64,000 bases of DNA from Stercorarius parasiticus (taxonomy: Eukaryota > Chordata > Aves > Charadriiformes > Stercorariidae): contig VWZL01002212.1 in NCBI GenBank assembly GCA_013396915.1, positions 241,182-305,181 of the forward strand. The letters run 5' to 3'. The notes under the pieces were generated by a model. The model was given only the letters and a program-made list of their open reading frames with translations. It ran no database searches and had not been told where the DNA came from. Made by a program: the position numbers and the translations under genes. This document shows positions 35,701-47,130 of this stretch, in pieces (within the stretch, counting starts at the first letter, position 1; the number at the start of each line of letters is the position of its first letter).

Positions 35701-37550
35701 ACTTGCATTATTGTTCCTCCGTTTGAGCAGCGCTTTCGGTGAACTTTTCCTTCACCTATTTGCATTGTGCTGATACCAGCAGTTTGCTCCCTGTGAGCCT
35801 CCTGAGCTCTGTCAGACAATGTTTCCATCAGACTGCGGATGGTTTTGCATGAGGGATTTGGCAGGGGAGTGTATCGGTATTGTCTCCTTCTAATAGGCAG
35901 GATGCGTTAGTGCACCCTTTTCTTCCTCCTTTCCCTGTCTCCTGTGTTTTCTTATAAGGAAGAAAATATTGCGCAACCCAAAGGTAAGGTGTAAGCAAAA
36001 TTGTTATTTCGGGGCTTTGGAGGAGGGGTAGGTAGGTTCTTGAGGATGGTTGTCCCCATAGCACATCTGTCTTTTCTTGGCTAAACCCGGCTTTGCAGCA
36101 TGCTGCGGTACAACACAAGTTCCTGAGCTTACATCTGGGTTTACTATTGGTGTTCACATAAGCTGTGAGTTTCTTTGCCTGGCTGCCTGGGCTTGCGACT
36201 GAAACATCCTTATCTGTTTATCTGTTGTGGTTTCTGCTGGGCTGGCCACTAGAACGAACGACGAATGCTCTCTTACCTCTCTCCCCTTCAGAGTAGGACA
36301 CACTCTTCTGACCTGAGGCACTTGTTTAATTTGCTCTGGTTGTTGCCTGAGGCCTTCCAGGGGAGCAGGAGTTTTGTCCTTGGCTTCTCTTGGCATCCTT
36401 CTGCCCCAACACTGGGGATGGCGTTACCTCTTATCTCCCGACATGCATTCCTCTGGAGTGGCAAGCTGGTGTGATGACTGCTGTCTGAAGTCACTGGTGT
36501 CCCCAGCAGATGTGGGCTTGTGTTGCAGGAAGAGGAGGCAGGACCTAGAATCAAAAATCAGAGAGCTTTCTGTGAAGTTTTATCTACCTCTCACATATCC
36601 ATAAAAACTCATCCCCTCCAATATCAGCTTTCAGCATCACAGCAACCCCCTTCTTGATCTGGAAACACTTTGTTTACCAGAAACCTGTGTTATATTTTAG
36701 GTCTGCTCTAAATTTAGCTGCACTATACACAGTTTATCCTAACGTCCATTATCAGTTGCTGCTTCATTATTTAATATAGTTCCTGTTATATGACACTTGC
36801 TTTGATTTGTGTTTGCTCTGTCTCTTTCCCGAGGTGCCAGTTGTTGCTCTTTATGCTTCCCAATATTTTTAACCAAATCAAGTGGTCATCCTAGGAAGAA
36901 AGTATTTGGAAGCTGAAGCTTTGTAGGATGCAATTTTATCAATGACTTAACTTAAACAGGTCTTTGGGTTTTATATATTTAAACGCTTGGAATTTCTGCA
37001 GTGATGAGCAGAGTATTCACCTCATTTATCCAGCAAAGGTAAGGTAATGTTTTGCCGAGCACTGCTACAAATATTTTCTTCTTCATTAATATTGATGGTG
37101 GTTCACTCACCAGCATGTCAAGCTTCTTTTCTCCTCTCACAGGACAGACTCCTCACGATAAACCCCAGAGTCCCTGACTAATTTTCAGCGCTTGAAACTT
37201 CTTATTCCATTTAATACTGTTGTTTCTGGCAACCGACTTGTAACTGTGTAACAGTGACCAATTGAAAGTTAATAACCTCATTTGCCTTTCAGAGTGCTTT
37301 GCAGCAGGCTATGGACAGATTGTCAATTCCCCTTAGCTAGCAGTGCTTGAGGTGATCATTTCTGCCCGCTGCGTGCTTGCCAAAAATGAGGCAATGCATT
37401 TCACGCTTTATTTTTTTTTTTTTCCCTCCACGTGGTAGTATTGTCTTGACCTGTGGAGCTCACCACAGCTTGCTTGGCTGGCTTTAAGCTCAGCAAGACT
37501 TCCTCTTGCAGGATTTTGGAGGCAGACGGTCCTGATGGCAGTGTCAGAGT
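26711..37550. other. Intergenic, no gene recognised
   Basis: About 10.8 kb of mixed-composition unique sequence. Open frames reach 144 codons (31,695-32,129, minus), but overlapping frames occur on both strands and none resembles a known protein. Small features seen: a degenerate duplication around AGTACT/AATATCCACA (29,205-29,250), a T/G-rich tract at about 29,995-30,050, and a (GTTT)4 run at about 34,506-34,530. I saw no repeat family, tRNA or other RNA gene. Confidence 0.6.
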
Positions 37551-37640
37551 CCAAGCTTCATTTTAGGTTGTGTGCAACCTGCAGAAATTGAATTGGGTTA
37601 TCCAGGGATAAGTACAGGTCTCCTGCTAGTCTCTCTAGGG
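37551..37640. repeat. Copy A of a diverged ~90-bp sequence repeated at 39,341
   Basis: Shares an ordered series of blocks with 39,341-39,429 in the same orientation: AGCTT, TTTnAGGTTGnGTGCAACnT, GCAG, CCAnGGATAA / CCAAGGGATAA, nTCTCCTG and CTCTAGG, with nearly equal spacing. I do not recognise it as CR1. It may be an old local duplication or an ancient repeat family. Confidence 0.6.
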
Positions 37641-39340
37641 CTGCTGCTTTGGGTTCTCACTGCAATCTGACTTCTTTTGAGGCCCTGACAGAGTCAGGGA
37701 GGCTGGTCGAGATCAGCCCTGGATCAGTCGCCAACTCAAAACCACACTGAACTGCTCATCTTCTCATCGTGGACCCTTCCTGTTTTCTTCTGCCGCCTGA
37801 GTCAGCTGACAGCTGCTAAATGTACCAAGTACATCACTTAGCCAAATGAGGTCCTCTTCAATGTTGCCAGCAAGTTCTCACTTTGTTTTGGGTGAAATAC
37901 TGCTTAAATATTTCTGTTCCAGAGGGACTCTATACCCAATACCATGGCATTCAGCTCTTTCATCCTTCCAGGTGCGCACAAATCCAAGCTATTCTTTTCA
38001 TCACTTCTTGTTAGGACCTGATGTTTGAGAGCTGCACAGGGTAGAAGGTGGTTGCAAACATGTCTTCAGTGTCCCACGAGCAGGTCCCAGGGTATTTGAG
38101 TACTAGAAACTGCATTTCTGGCTGCCGAGTCCCTTTACTCAATTCAGGTCTCTCACAGCGAGGCCGCCTGCTTGCCTGGACTTGCGCTTCCCTTCTGGCC
38201 TCTGTGTGTGCATGGGTCCAGCTGCTACTTTCTCACAGGAACTGGTTTGTTTTATGGATCTGGTGGAAATGTTATTTATTTTCCGAGTTCCAAAACTGTT
38301 CTTTTGTGTGCAATAAAGCCTAAAGAGTAGTTATAGTGGCAAATGGCTGGAGAACACTTTTTTAGTATAAGCTTCTTTTGTGTGCATATTAAATATGTTT
38401 GCATGCCTGTATAAAAAGAATTAAAATATTTTAATGTGTCTATGTGGTATTTCTGGTGAGGTATTTTACAGAGGGATTAGGGTCACATGGACCACGTTTT
38501 CCATTTAGAAGAAGAAAATTGAATCACTGCCCATATTTATTGATGGGAATTGCATGCTTATAACTAAAGTTATTTTAAGGGTGTAGATAAACGGCCTGCA
38601 AAACAAAGTATTTCCAAATAGGCAAACTGCTGTGGATGAACTGAATGCCTTTAACATGTCTCGTTGTGGTCTTTATTAGTCCACTTGTGGCACTGATTAA
38701 ATGGGCAGCTTCATGTTTTGTTGCTGTTCCACACCTGTGCAAGTGAACACTCATGCATGCAAGCAGATTGAGCATAAACTTTTTGTCATTTACTTTGCTG
38801 TTTTACTACATTAATCCACATTCTGCGTGCAGTTGGTTCATCTGTAGATTTTTAGCAGTGACATTTTATGTGTTTGGCAATGCGAGGTGCGTTGTTTTGA
38901 AGAGCCAGCTGTCCTCTGTGGCTCGCTGGCCCGGCTGCCACTGGGGGCCGGGTGCTGCAGGGTCCAGCTGGGCACCACCACAGCAGCCAGCCCAGGGAGC
39001 CAACAGCCCTCTGCTTGGGGGCTGGGCTGCTTCGCTGGTCAACCTGTATCTTCCAGCAGCTGAAACTTCATCCATCACCGACCCTTACCTCTAGAGCGCA
39101 TTTATCCACCAAGTTTGATAGTGGATTTTTTTTTGTCTGTCTAGATACATCTACTCTTTTTTTCAATAAGATCATCACTGTTTGGAGAGAAAACTTGCTG
39201 CTGTATTTTGCATAGAGACACTGAGAGGGGAGGAAAAAAAAGGTGAGGGAGCTTGGCAGGTCCTCTGGGATCTAGCAACAATAAGGGATTTCATAGATGA
39301 ACAGACCTATTTGCAGCATTGGAGCCTTATTCGAATTCCC
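37641..39340. other. Intergenic, with a GC-rich patch at about 38,880-39,060
   Basis: No gene recognised. The GC-rich patch (CTGGCCCGGCTGCCACTGGG and following bases) is open in several frames on both strands (113, 87 and 70 codons). That is expected of stop-poor GC-rich DNA rather than of a gene, and I see no protein similarity. Confidence 0.55.
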
Positions 39341-39429
39341 TGAGCTTTGTTTCAGGTTGCGTGCAACTTGCAGTAAATCTATTGCCTTACCAAGGGATAA
39401 ATATGCATCTCCTGGGCAGTCACTCTAGG
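39341..39429. repeat. Copy B of a diverged ~90-bp sequence repeated at 37,551
   Basis: Partner of the 37,551-37,640 copy, about 1.8 kb downstream in direct orientation. Similarity fades outside these limits on both sides, so the shared unit is short. Roughly three quarters of bases agree by eye; no exact score was computed. Confidence 0.6.
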
Positions 39430-41004
39430 TAGTCCCTGTCAATAAAGGGCCCAAGGAGCCTTCTTACACTGATGCCCTTCACCCTACCCTTGCTCTTCTT
39501 CTCCATGCTCTGGCGTTTGCAGCTGCTACCATGCAGTTGATCTTTTGGGGGGGATACAAGGAGGCAGGAGGTGAGAGTACCCTGGAGTGAAGGCAGAGGG
39601 ATGTTCTGCAGGCTTAACACGTGGCTTATTCTGGACCTTGTAACACTTCTTGATCTCCCTCTTTCTGTGGAACTAATGCCAAGTCAGGAATGGTGGTATA
39701 ACTTTGTCAGAATTGTGAATGGTCCTTAAAAAATCAGAAAAGCAAAATCCTGTGTTAAATCATGGGGTTTTTTTTGATATTAGTTTCTCAGTGTTTGTTC
39801 TCTTTGTCTACATGTTTAAGTTCAGACGTTTACTGGTTTGCACTGAAATCAAATCTTTCCTTGACTGCTGACTTTCCTGTCTGGTTACCTTTCCTACTTC
39901 GATATCACAGCCTCAGAAGACATGCCTACTGGGGGTGGGCACTGGACCTGGATGGCCTTTTCCTCCTTACTGTGCCCTGAAGCCCTGGAGCTGCAGTTGC
40001 TTCTTCTGGTTACGTGACGGAGACAAACGCATGTGTCGTACGTCGCATTGCTGATATTAGGATGTTGTTGCCAGGGCCCAGCAGAAAGACATCCAGCTCA
40101 AGGAGCAGTTTTTGAAAGCTACTGGGGACAAAATTAAAATGAGAGAATCACCTGGTGTCTTCAATATTGTGTGACTGCAGGAATGTGGAAGGAGGAAGAA
40201 TCCTTAATTAAATGCTTTCAGAAGAAGTCTTAATGAAATCAGATGTCTAATCCTGGAGGTAGAGCTGCTTTCAACTCAGGAAGGCCTCACATAAAGAGAA
40301 TGAACTCAGTTGAAAGTCAGCTCTGCTTTCACGTTAAACGAAAGTCTCTAGAGATGGCAAGGGTTTTGAATAGTAACAACTCTTCAAAGTTATCAATAGC
40401 TTTTTGAAAGTGCAGCTGTATTATTAAAACACAGTTTGGATTATATTGCCTCCATTAAGGCAAGGTCCATGGGTATAGTATATGCATGTAAATACATATC
40501 AACAGGTGAAGTAGGTGATTGTCTAAACTGCACACCATCTGCTTTGTGCAGACTGTATGTAGGAACACATGTGACCGTCAGTGTGCTTTTCTTTTTAGCT
40601 AATGTGCAACCCCCGCATTTTCTTTGCTTTCCTCCTCCCCAGGCAGCCCCCATTAATCTTATTTTTGTTCTTTGAATGTTGGCAACAGTAAGTTATAGGG
40701 GAAAAACATAATTTCTTTGCTCACTTTTCTTTTTGTCCTCCTTTCTCAGGCCTTAATCTGCAACTTGTGGATTTTTTCACCCTGCCTGGGTACTCCTTCA
40801 TTTGACTGGAAGTGCACTTTGGTGTAGCCTGTCCAAGTACTTGGGCAAGCCCTTCAGAGGGCAAGAGGCATAGAAGGGGAAAGGAAGCTTAACAAACTGG
40901 GGAAAAAAGTGCTTGTAGGAATAGAAAAAAGGATGAACATACTGGAAGCAAGTGTAGGGCCATGCTTTGAGTTCTGTTTTGTTTAAACAGGCCAGACTTT
41001 AAGT
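39430..41004. other. Intergenic, nothing recognised
   Basis: Unique sequence without recognisable exons or repeats. The open frames (up to 79 codons) overlap on both strands. Confidence 0.55.
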
Positions 41005-41227
41005 TCATGATTGGATATTGAGAAAAAATTTCTTCGGAGAAAATGTTATCAAACATTGGAACAGACTGCCCAGGGAAGTGGTTGAATCACCAACCCTGGA
41101 GATATTTAAAAGTTGGGCAGACGTGGTGCTTAGGGACATGGTCTAGTGGTGGTTTTGGCAGTGTTAGGTTAATTGTTGGACTCTCTGATCTGAAAGGTCC
41201 CATCCAACCTAGGCAATTCTATGATTC
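41005..41227 (+). mobile_element. CR1-family LINE 3'-end fragment, + strand
   Basis: Contains the sense 3' end of a CR1-type element: GAAAATGTTATCAAACATTG, GAACAGACTGCCCAGGGAAG, TGGTTGAATCACCAACCCTG, GAGATATTTAAAAGTTGGGC, then GTCCCATCCAACCTAGGCAA and the terminal TTCTATGATTC motif. The orientation is opposite to the other CR1 tails here. Divergence is moderate, and the 5' limit is approximate because the element fades out upstream. Confidence 0.85.
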
Positions 41228-44200
41228 ATGTCTTCTGAACCAGTACTGTGCAGCACACTGGAAGTAATATGGTATTCGTATATCTCAGGAATATCTGTAC
41301 CAGCCAATATTGCACTCATGTTTATGTATAAGAGTGACTATTGTCATATATGGCTGGAATTAATACATTCTGGCTTTTTTTCAGCTGAAGTCGTTCAGAA
41401 CATGGTTTGGAAGGATCCCATTTCTCTAGAGGGTGTGGGTGGTGGCAGAGCACAGGAGATCACAGAGGAGCAGTGACACGCTGTGCAGCTTTCATGTCTA
41501 TATTCTACCAAAACAAAAGCAAAAAGCTCATGAAGTCGGGAGCAGTGTAGGCTTGTGTGTATTCAGGTCCCTTGCCTCATGCCTTCAGCTCTTAGAGGCT
41601 TTTCCTTTGATCCACTATGTTTCTCCACTCCTGTCCCAATCCTGTAAGCGGTATCTGAAGAGGCAGGCTCTATCAGTGGAAATACGGTTATCAGAGAGTG
41701 TCTCAGAGTTCGTGTGAACAAAATTGCGTTAAGAGAATATATAACATCTAACTGATCTGGTATGGTTGATGGAGAGACAGAAAGTTTGGAAAAACAAGCT
41801 TGAAGTTTGCTCAGTTTCATGATGGAAGAGAGAGAGAGATGTGCTCCAGACCTGACCTTCAGCCAGGGACCTCCGAAGGCACGAAGGCATATGGGATCTC
41901 CTGTCTGAGCAAGAAGAGAGCAGAGGTTAGAAGCCAGAACCAGAAATGACCTCATATTTTTGTAAATGAAGTGGAGAGTAATAACGAAAAAAGCTGGGAG
42001 GAGCTGATGTTACAATACAGGCTTCTAAAAAGCAGTTGTTAATCAGAGCTAATCTCTTCAAAGAAGCAAAATGATGAAAAGACTCTTGGCTTGCGGATGG
42101 AAAATGTCTGTTACCACAGATGTAACTCTTTTAATTTAGCAATTCACACTTTCACCCCCAACAAAACCCATGAATCCAAATTTCCATCAAAGGAGTAGAA
42201 AGTTGCCACACAGCCTCACTGCTTCTGAGGCTTTGAAATAGGGAGTGAGTGTTCAGGGTGCTGTAATGCACAACCACATCAAAAAGCTGTGACGATATGA
42301 ACAGATCCTTTCTGTCTAGGTTTCTAGGTAAGTACGTACGCCAGGGTTTATCTAGGATGGCATTGGGCAGCAGCCTGTTTTGACCTGTTCATTCGTCTCC
42401 TATGAAATTCCTCAGAAAATATCTTGGCTGCTGAGTAAAGGGGGAGTTTGTGTAATTTGAACCTTAAAGAGGAATGACGATATCACTCCCACATGAATTC
42501 ATTGCTGTGGTAAGGAGGTGAGGTGTGTTTTAGCCAATCATTAACACTAACTTATGCAAAAAAAAATGATGGAATGAAGCAAACAATTTTGGTTTGGGTT
42601 TTTTTCAGAAGTCACAAGTTCATGTGGAGTAAAAGGTGCCTGTGTGTCTTGGTAAAAAGTTACTACTTCTGGAACTAAATATCAATACAATTTTACGTGC
42701 GCCAAGTACCTGTGTTTAGTGTTTCAGATCACCTAGAGATAACTATTGCTATCTCTACCTCTCAAAACTGAAGTTAATCTATAGGAATCTAAACAGGCTT
42801 GGTGGTGCAAGATGTTAACTGGGACACACCAGTCAATTTAGCAGAATCACGGGGGTGATTGCTTGTGTTGCAATGAGAAACAGGTTTTGTGAGTGGATTA
42901 AGCATATAATTTTAGCTCTGATTCTTGAGATATAATACTCGTGCATTCCTTCCTCTCAGATCCTCCTCTCAGATATCCTTACTAACATATGTTGGTGACA
43001 AATTGTAGGCTGGCACAAATAAATTAGAAAATTCCTGCAATCCTCATAGGCTCTAGGATAGTAAACCCAAAGCCAGTAGTTTCCAGTTAACCAACCTGAG
43101 TTATGGAAGAGTCAGAGTTGCCTACTAAGTGTCTGAGATTGAGACATGTTAGTGAGCAGAGCATAATGTGCCATGGTCCTTAGGTATTGGGTTGCCAAGA
43201 AGTTCTTTGAGATTTTATATCTGTGGTGTTTCTGTGTCCTCTCACTGCCAGACAACCCTTTTCCCATCAGTAATCCGGGACTTCTTTCTCACCAGTAGTT
43301 GCAAGGGTCAATGTTTCCCTTGTGTCTTTGACGTTATCAGCTGACATACAGGGCATGATTTGGGCTCTTTACTGTGACTAGTACTACTCTTCCAACTGGA
43401 AACTGGCATAGGAGAGATTTAATAAACCATCATAAGTGACCCCTTCCTTCAGTTTTGCTCATTCCCTGTGACAGACTCACACCAGAAGAATAAGCTATAA
43501 CCAATTCAAACCAGATGAATAAGCCATAACATGATTTGGCATTTTGCTGGAAGAGCTGAGTATGTAGGTTTTTTTTATTGTAGTTTGGATTTCCCCCTGT
43601 TTAAAAATGTGATATAAACGCAGGGAGGTTAGGGGATATTTTGCAGATACTTATAAATGGGAACGTTGATCTTGAGAGTGTCCCTCTGGTACTCTCCCAA
43701 ACAATCCTCAGAATCAAGAAAAGTCTCAAATAAACCTTGATGCAGCTCAACGAATCCCAGTTTGTTCATGGCTCTCCCCAAAGTGATGAGTTGTTTTGTC
43801 TGTCTTTGTCTTAAAATTTGAAGGTGCAGATGCTGTGCTTTTAGGATGTCGACAGAAAAATGTGAGGCTTCACAGTATTCAATTACAATGATGCGGACTG
43901 TGGAGTGTCAACAACGTATTTCTTGTATTTTGGTAAACAATATGTAGTAATGTTTGCCTTCAGATTTTGCTTAAGATCAGATGAGGTCCACTTCGAGCCA
44001 TATATAATGGAACTGGATTATCCAGTTAAAATTGTAGAAGTCCTTTGAAGCTTCTGAGCCTCCTCACCAAGCAGGCTTTAATCCATCACAGACTTTAGCT
44101 ACTGGGTTACCAGCAAGTCCCTTTCATCATACATGGGAGCTTATGCTGGTTCTGTGGTATATTGGCCTCACTTGAAGATGATTGCAAAATGGCAACAGAA

Positions 44201-44379
44201 GGTGTTGTTTAAGGAGATTATGCAAGCCCTGCCATTTGTGTTGGTCCATGCCTTTCATATTGCTCCAACATCCACAATGTCATAAAAATTATACAGAGTA
44301 CAGCTTTGCTGTTTGCTTTCGGAAATGATTTATATATTGTTTGTGAATTTGTTTAATTCCTTTTTTAACCTGCCGCTAC
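41228..44379. other. Intergenic, with a small tandem duplication
   Basis: No gene recognised. A 29-base unit beginning ACCAGAAGAATAAGCTATAA at 43,481 is partly repeated at 43,510-43,530 (ACCAGATGAATAAGCCATAA). CTCTCAGATCCTCCTCTCAG near 42,953 is another short duplication. Open frames (up to 130 codons at 41,563-41,955, minus) look non-coding. Confidence 0.6.
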
Positions 44380-45215
44380 TATTGACATCCACACTCTCCT
44401 GTGGCAGCAAGTCCTTACCTTCTATGTATGTAATTGTTGGTGTGTTTTTACTTTTCTAAGCTGGTTTCCAGCCAGTTTCCTTGAGTGTCCTCTAGTTCCT
44501 GCAATGTAGGATTTGGTGAACAACAGTTTGGCTCTTGGCATGGCCACCACCTTTGATATTACATTGTTATATTGATATTGTGTTGTACGATACCCCTCAG
44601 CTTTGTTCTTTGCAAGCTGAAGAGTCTCAGCCTCTTGCAATCTGTTGTTGGACAACTTCACTGTCACCCTAATAATTTTAGTTATGCTTCTCTCTACTTT
44701 AATTTCATTATGTCCCTCTTGAGATGCAGGGATCCAAGCCACACACCACTTTTGAGAGGTAGGCAATTAAGTTCTTATGTGGTGGCAAAGTGTTCCTTTC
44801 TGTCTTGCTCTCATTACCTTTCCTGATGATGCCCAACATGCATTGGCATTTTCTTTTTGTTTGCTCTTGAGCCAGAAATTTCTAAGAGTGGTCAATGATC
44901 ACTCCAAGATCTCTTTTCTGAGTTGTAACTGTCTCTTCCAAGCTTCACGTCATGTAGGCACAGGTAGGCTATTTTTCCCTAGGTGCATTTCCTTGCTTAC
45001 GTTGACACTGAAACTCATCTGCCACCTTTCTGCCTGCTCGGCTCTGTTCAGCTCCTTCTGAAATTCTTTGCCATTGACACACAAAATAGCTCAGCATCAT
45101 GCAAAACCATGACTATTTCAATGTTCAGTTTTACCTCTGAGAAAGATGTTGACTAGAAACAATGCCAGCACTGATTCCTTGGAGACCTCTCTGCTGACTC
45201 TTCTCTCTCTTCAAA
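44380..45215 (-). mobile_element. Old CR1-clade LINE fragment (reverse transcriptase end), minus strand
   Basis: Read on the minus strand, decayed pieces of the reverse-transcriptase region are visible. One is like ESVLALFLVNIFLR (compare [16 protein letters not shown]), near 45,180-45,140. The next is ERWQMSFSVN...KEMHLGKNS (compare the CR1 WQMxFNVDKCKVMHLGxNN segment), near 45,035-44,960. The rest is frame-broken but keeps the order of a CR1/L3-like element down to about 44,380. It is much more diverged than the other CR1 copies, so an ancient insertion. Limits are approximate. Confidence 0.7.
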
Positions 45216-46699
45216 ACTGACCGCTGAGGCCTGATGTTTGCTTCCCCTCTCTTCACCTATTTTCAGTCCAGAGCCTTTTTTCTAATTACGAGTGAGCTCT
45301 GTTTCTTTAGTAACCTTTGATTACCATCGCATTCGGAAAGCTGAGCTGGTTGCATTCCCTGGATGCTCCCTGCTGAGTGGAGGAGGGAGAGACGTGCCAC
45401 TTCCAGTGGGGTGCCTGGCTGCAGTCGTCAGTGCTGCTATCTGCAAGGAGCCCGGAGGCTCCCTCCCAGACAACGTGTCTGTGCAGCCCCTTCGAGCAGC
45501 AGAACGGCAACCCTGAGGGCTTTTTTTTTTCCTGCTGAGCTGAAATGCGGTCAAGGCAGCCAGCTGGCTTTCACAACAGCACCAGTAGAACAGCCCACTG
45601 TACAAAACACACAGCAGTAAACTTGCCTTGACTTGATGGACCAGAGTTTGTAAAGAGGAGGGACTCTGACGATCAAGCGTGTAGATAAAGGAATTGCAAA
45701 CTGTCAGTACTGGATGTTGGGAAACTTGCTGTATATGTCCGTGCATCTACCCTATCTGCGTTTGAGAAACAAGTGGCCTGTAAAGGACCCCAGCCCTGAC
45801 GGCCAGGCACCGCACACGGATTGTCATAGAGGTCAGGCATAAATAACTCTGGTCAGTAGATGGGGGAGCTAGGATCCAAAGCCAAGATGTATAAGAGGTC
45901 CCAGGCCACATCTGGCCTGCCAGCTATAAGATTAACCGGCTTCTAATGTGCCTTTAGGAAATTAAAATGATTTTTTTAAATAATTCACCTAAATGCACTT
46001 GCAATAAATCTGCAAATCTACCTGCTGCTTAAGCTTGGCCTTCAAGGCTGTAATAAGGGCTGCACCATTAATTTCAGAGTTAGCTGTAAACTAATGAGGT
46101 TAATTGTCCAGTCGGTCTCATGTGACTGCAGGGACCACCCTGACACAGTAGCTGGCTTTGTTACTTTCCCTGGTACCTATAAAATAGCAGAGCTGGAAAG
46201 TCTGGTGTAAGTATCTTTACATTGCACACAGTCTGCAGTATGATGCTGTGTATATTCTGTACTCAGAAAGCAGATTGTAATGGTGATTTGAGTGGTAAAT
46301 CATACAAAAGCTAAATATACAAATATGTTAGAAAATGTACGGTGTTTAATGAAAAATATTTGGTTTATATTGTGATTTGGGAGATGTATGTGTTGTCCCT
46401 ATGTATGCATTCTAATGCCAGGTGCCACAATGTGCTAATGTATGAGATTCCCTTTAAACTATGTGTTACTCAACAAATATCAGGTGATCAGGCAAGACAC
46501 GTAATATGTAAAGAAGAATTAAGCTTTTGCTTGCAGTTGCTATAATGCTGCGAATCACAGACTTGGCTGTGACTAGAAGAACATACAGACACCAGACCGA
46601 GATTTTAATTGTCAAAACTTAAAATCAGTATCACTGCACATGAAAAGCTTGTTTCTTTGAAGGAGAGTTGCAACCCCTTATTGTAAAATCCCTTTATAA
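45216..46699. other. Intergenic, GC-rich patch then AT-rich block
   Basis: A GC-rich patch at about 45,310-45,600 is open in several frames on both strands (141 codons minus; 85 and 74 plus), without a recognisable product. At about 45,955-46,130 an AT-rich block has several homeodomain-like ATTA cores, including AAACTAATGAGGTTAATTGT. It may be a non-coding regulatory element, but only by inference. Confidence 0.5.
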
Positions 46700-47130
46700 A
46701 TGTAGCTTTAGAGGGCATGCTGGGAACCACAGGACAGTGAGCCTGACTCCCAGTAGGGATAAGATGACAGAGCTGATAGTAGGCAATAAGAGCATTGGGC
46801 AGGTAGATATAAACACAGGCGGTGAGAAGCAGTCAGCATGGCTTTTTTAAAGGGAAACCCTACCTGACTGGCCTCCTGGGTCCCATGGGATGTGACTAAA
46901 TATGTGGATAAGGAAGGCCCATAAGAGAGGATGTATGTGGATTTCCAAACAGTATCAGGCAAGGGTCCGCACCAGAGGCTACTAAAGAAAATAAGTTGCT
47001 GTGGCACTGGAGGAAAGTGTTTTGGTTTTTTAATATATATATTTTTTTAATGGACAGAAAGCTGGTTAGAGGATGAGGTGCTCTCATATGCACTCCACTC
47101 AAATATCAGATGCTTTGAAAATGGAATAGA
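46700..47130 (+). mobile_element. Old CR1-clade LINE fragment (reverse transcriptase), + strand
   Basis: Translation of the + strand gives AGNHRTVSLTPSRDKMTE, matching the AxNYRPVSLTSxxGKxME segment of CR1-clade reverse transcriptases. It is followed by SQHGFFKGKPYLTGLL (compare SQHGFxKGKSCLTNL) and YVDFQTVSGKGPHQRLLKK (compare YLDFSKAFDTVPHxxLL). Frame shifts separate the pieces. An AT-rich stretch at about 47,023-47,050 interrupts the end before an ESWLEDE-like remnant. Well decayed, so ancient; orientation is opposite to the 44.4-45.2 kb relic. Confidence 0.75.

Noticed and set aside
36505..36530. GGCTTGTGTTGCAGG resembles part of mature miR-187-3p (CTTGTGTTGCAG core), and miR-187 is near GALNT1 in mammals.
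   Set aside because: Only about 12 bases agree, the seed region differs, and upstream sequence offers no complementary arm for a hairpin. Treated as coincidence.
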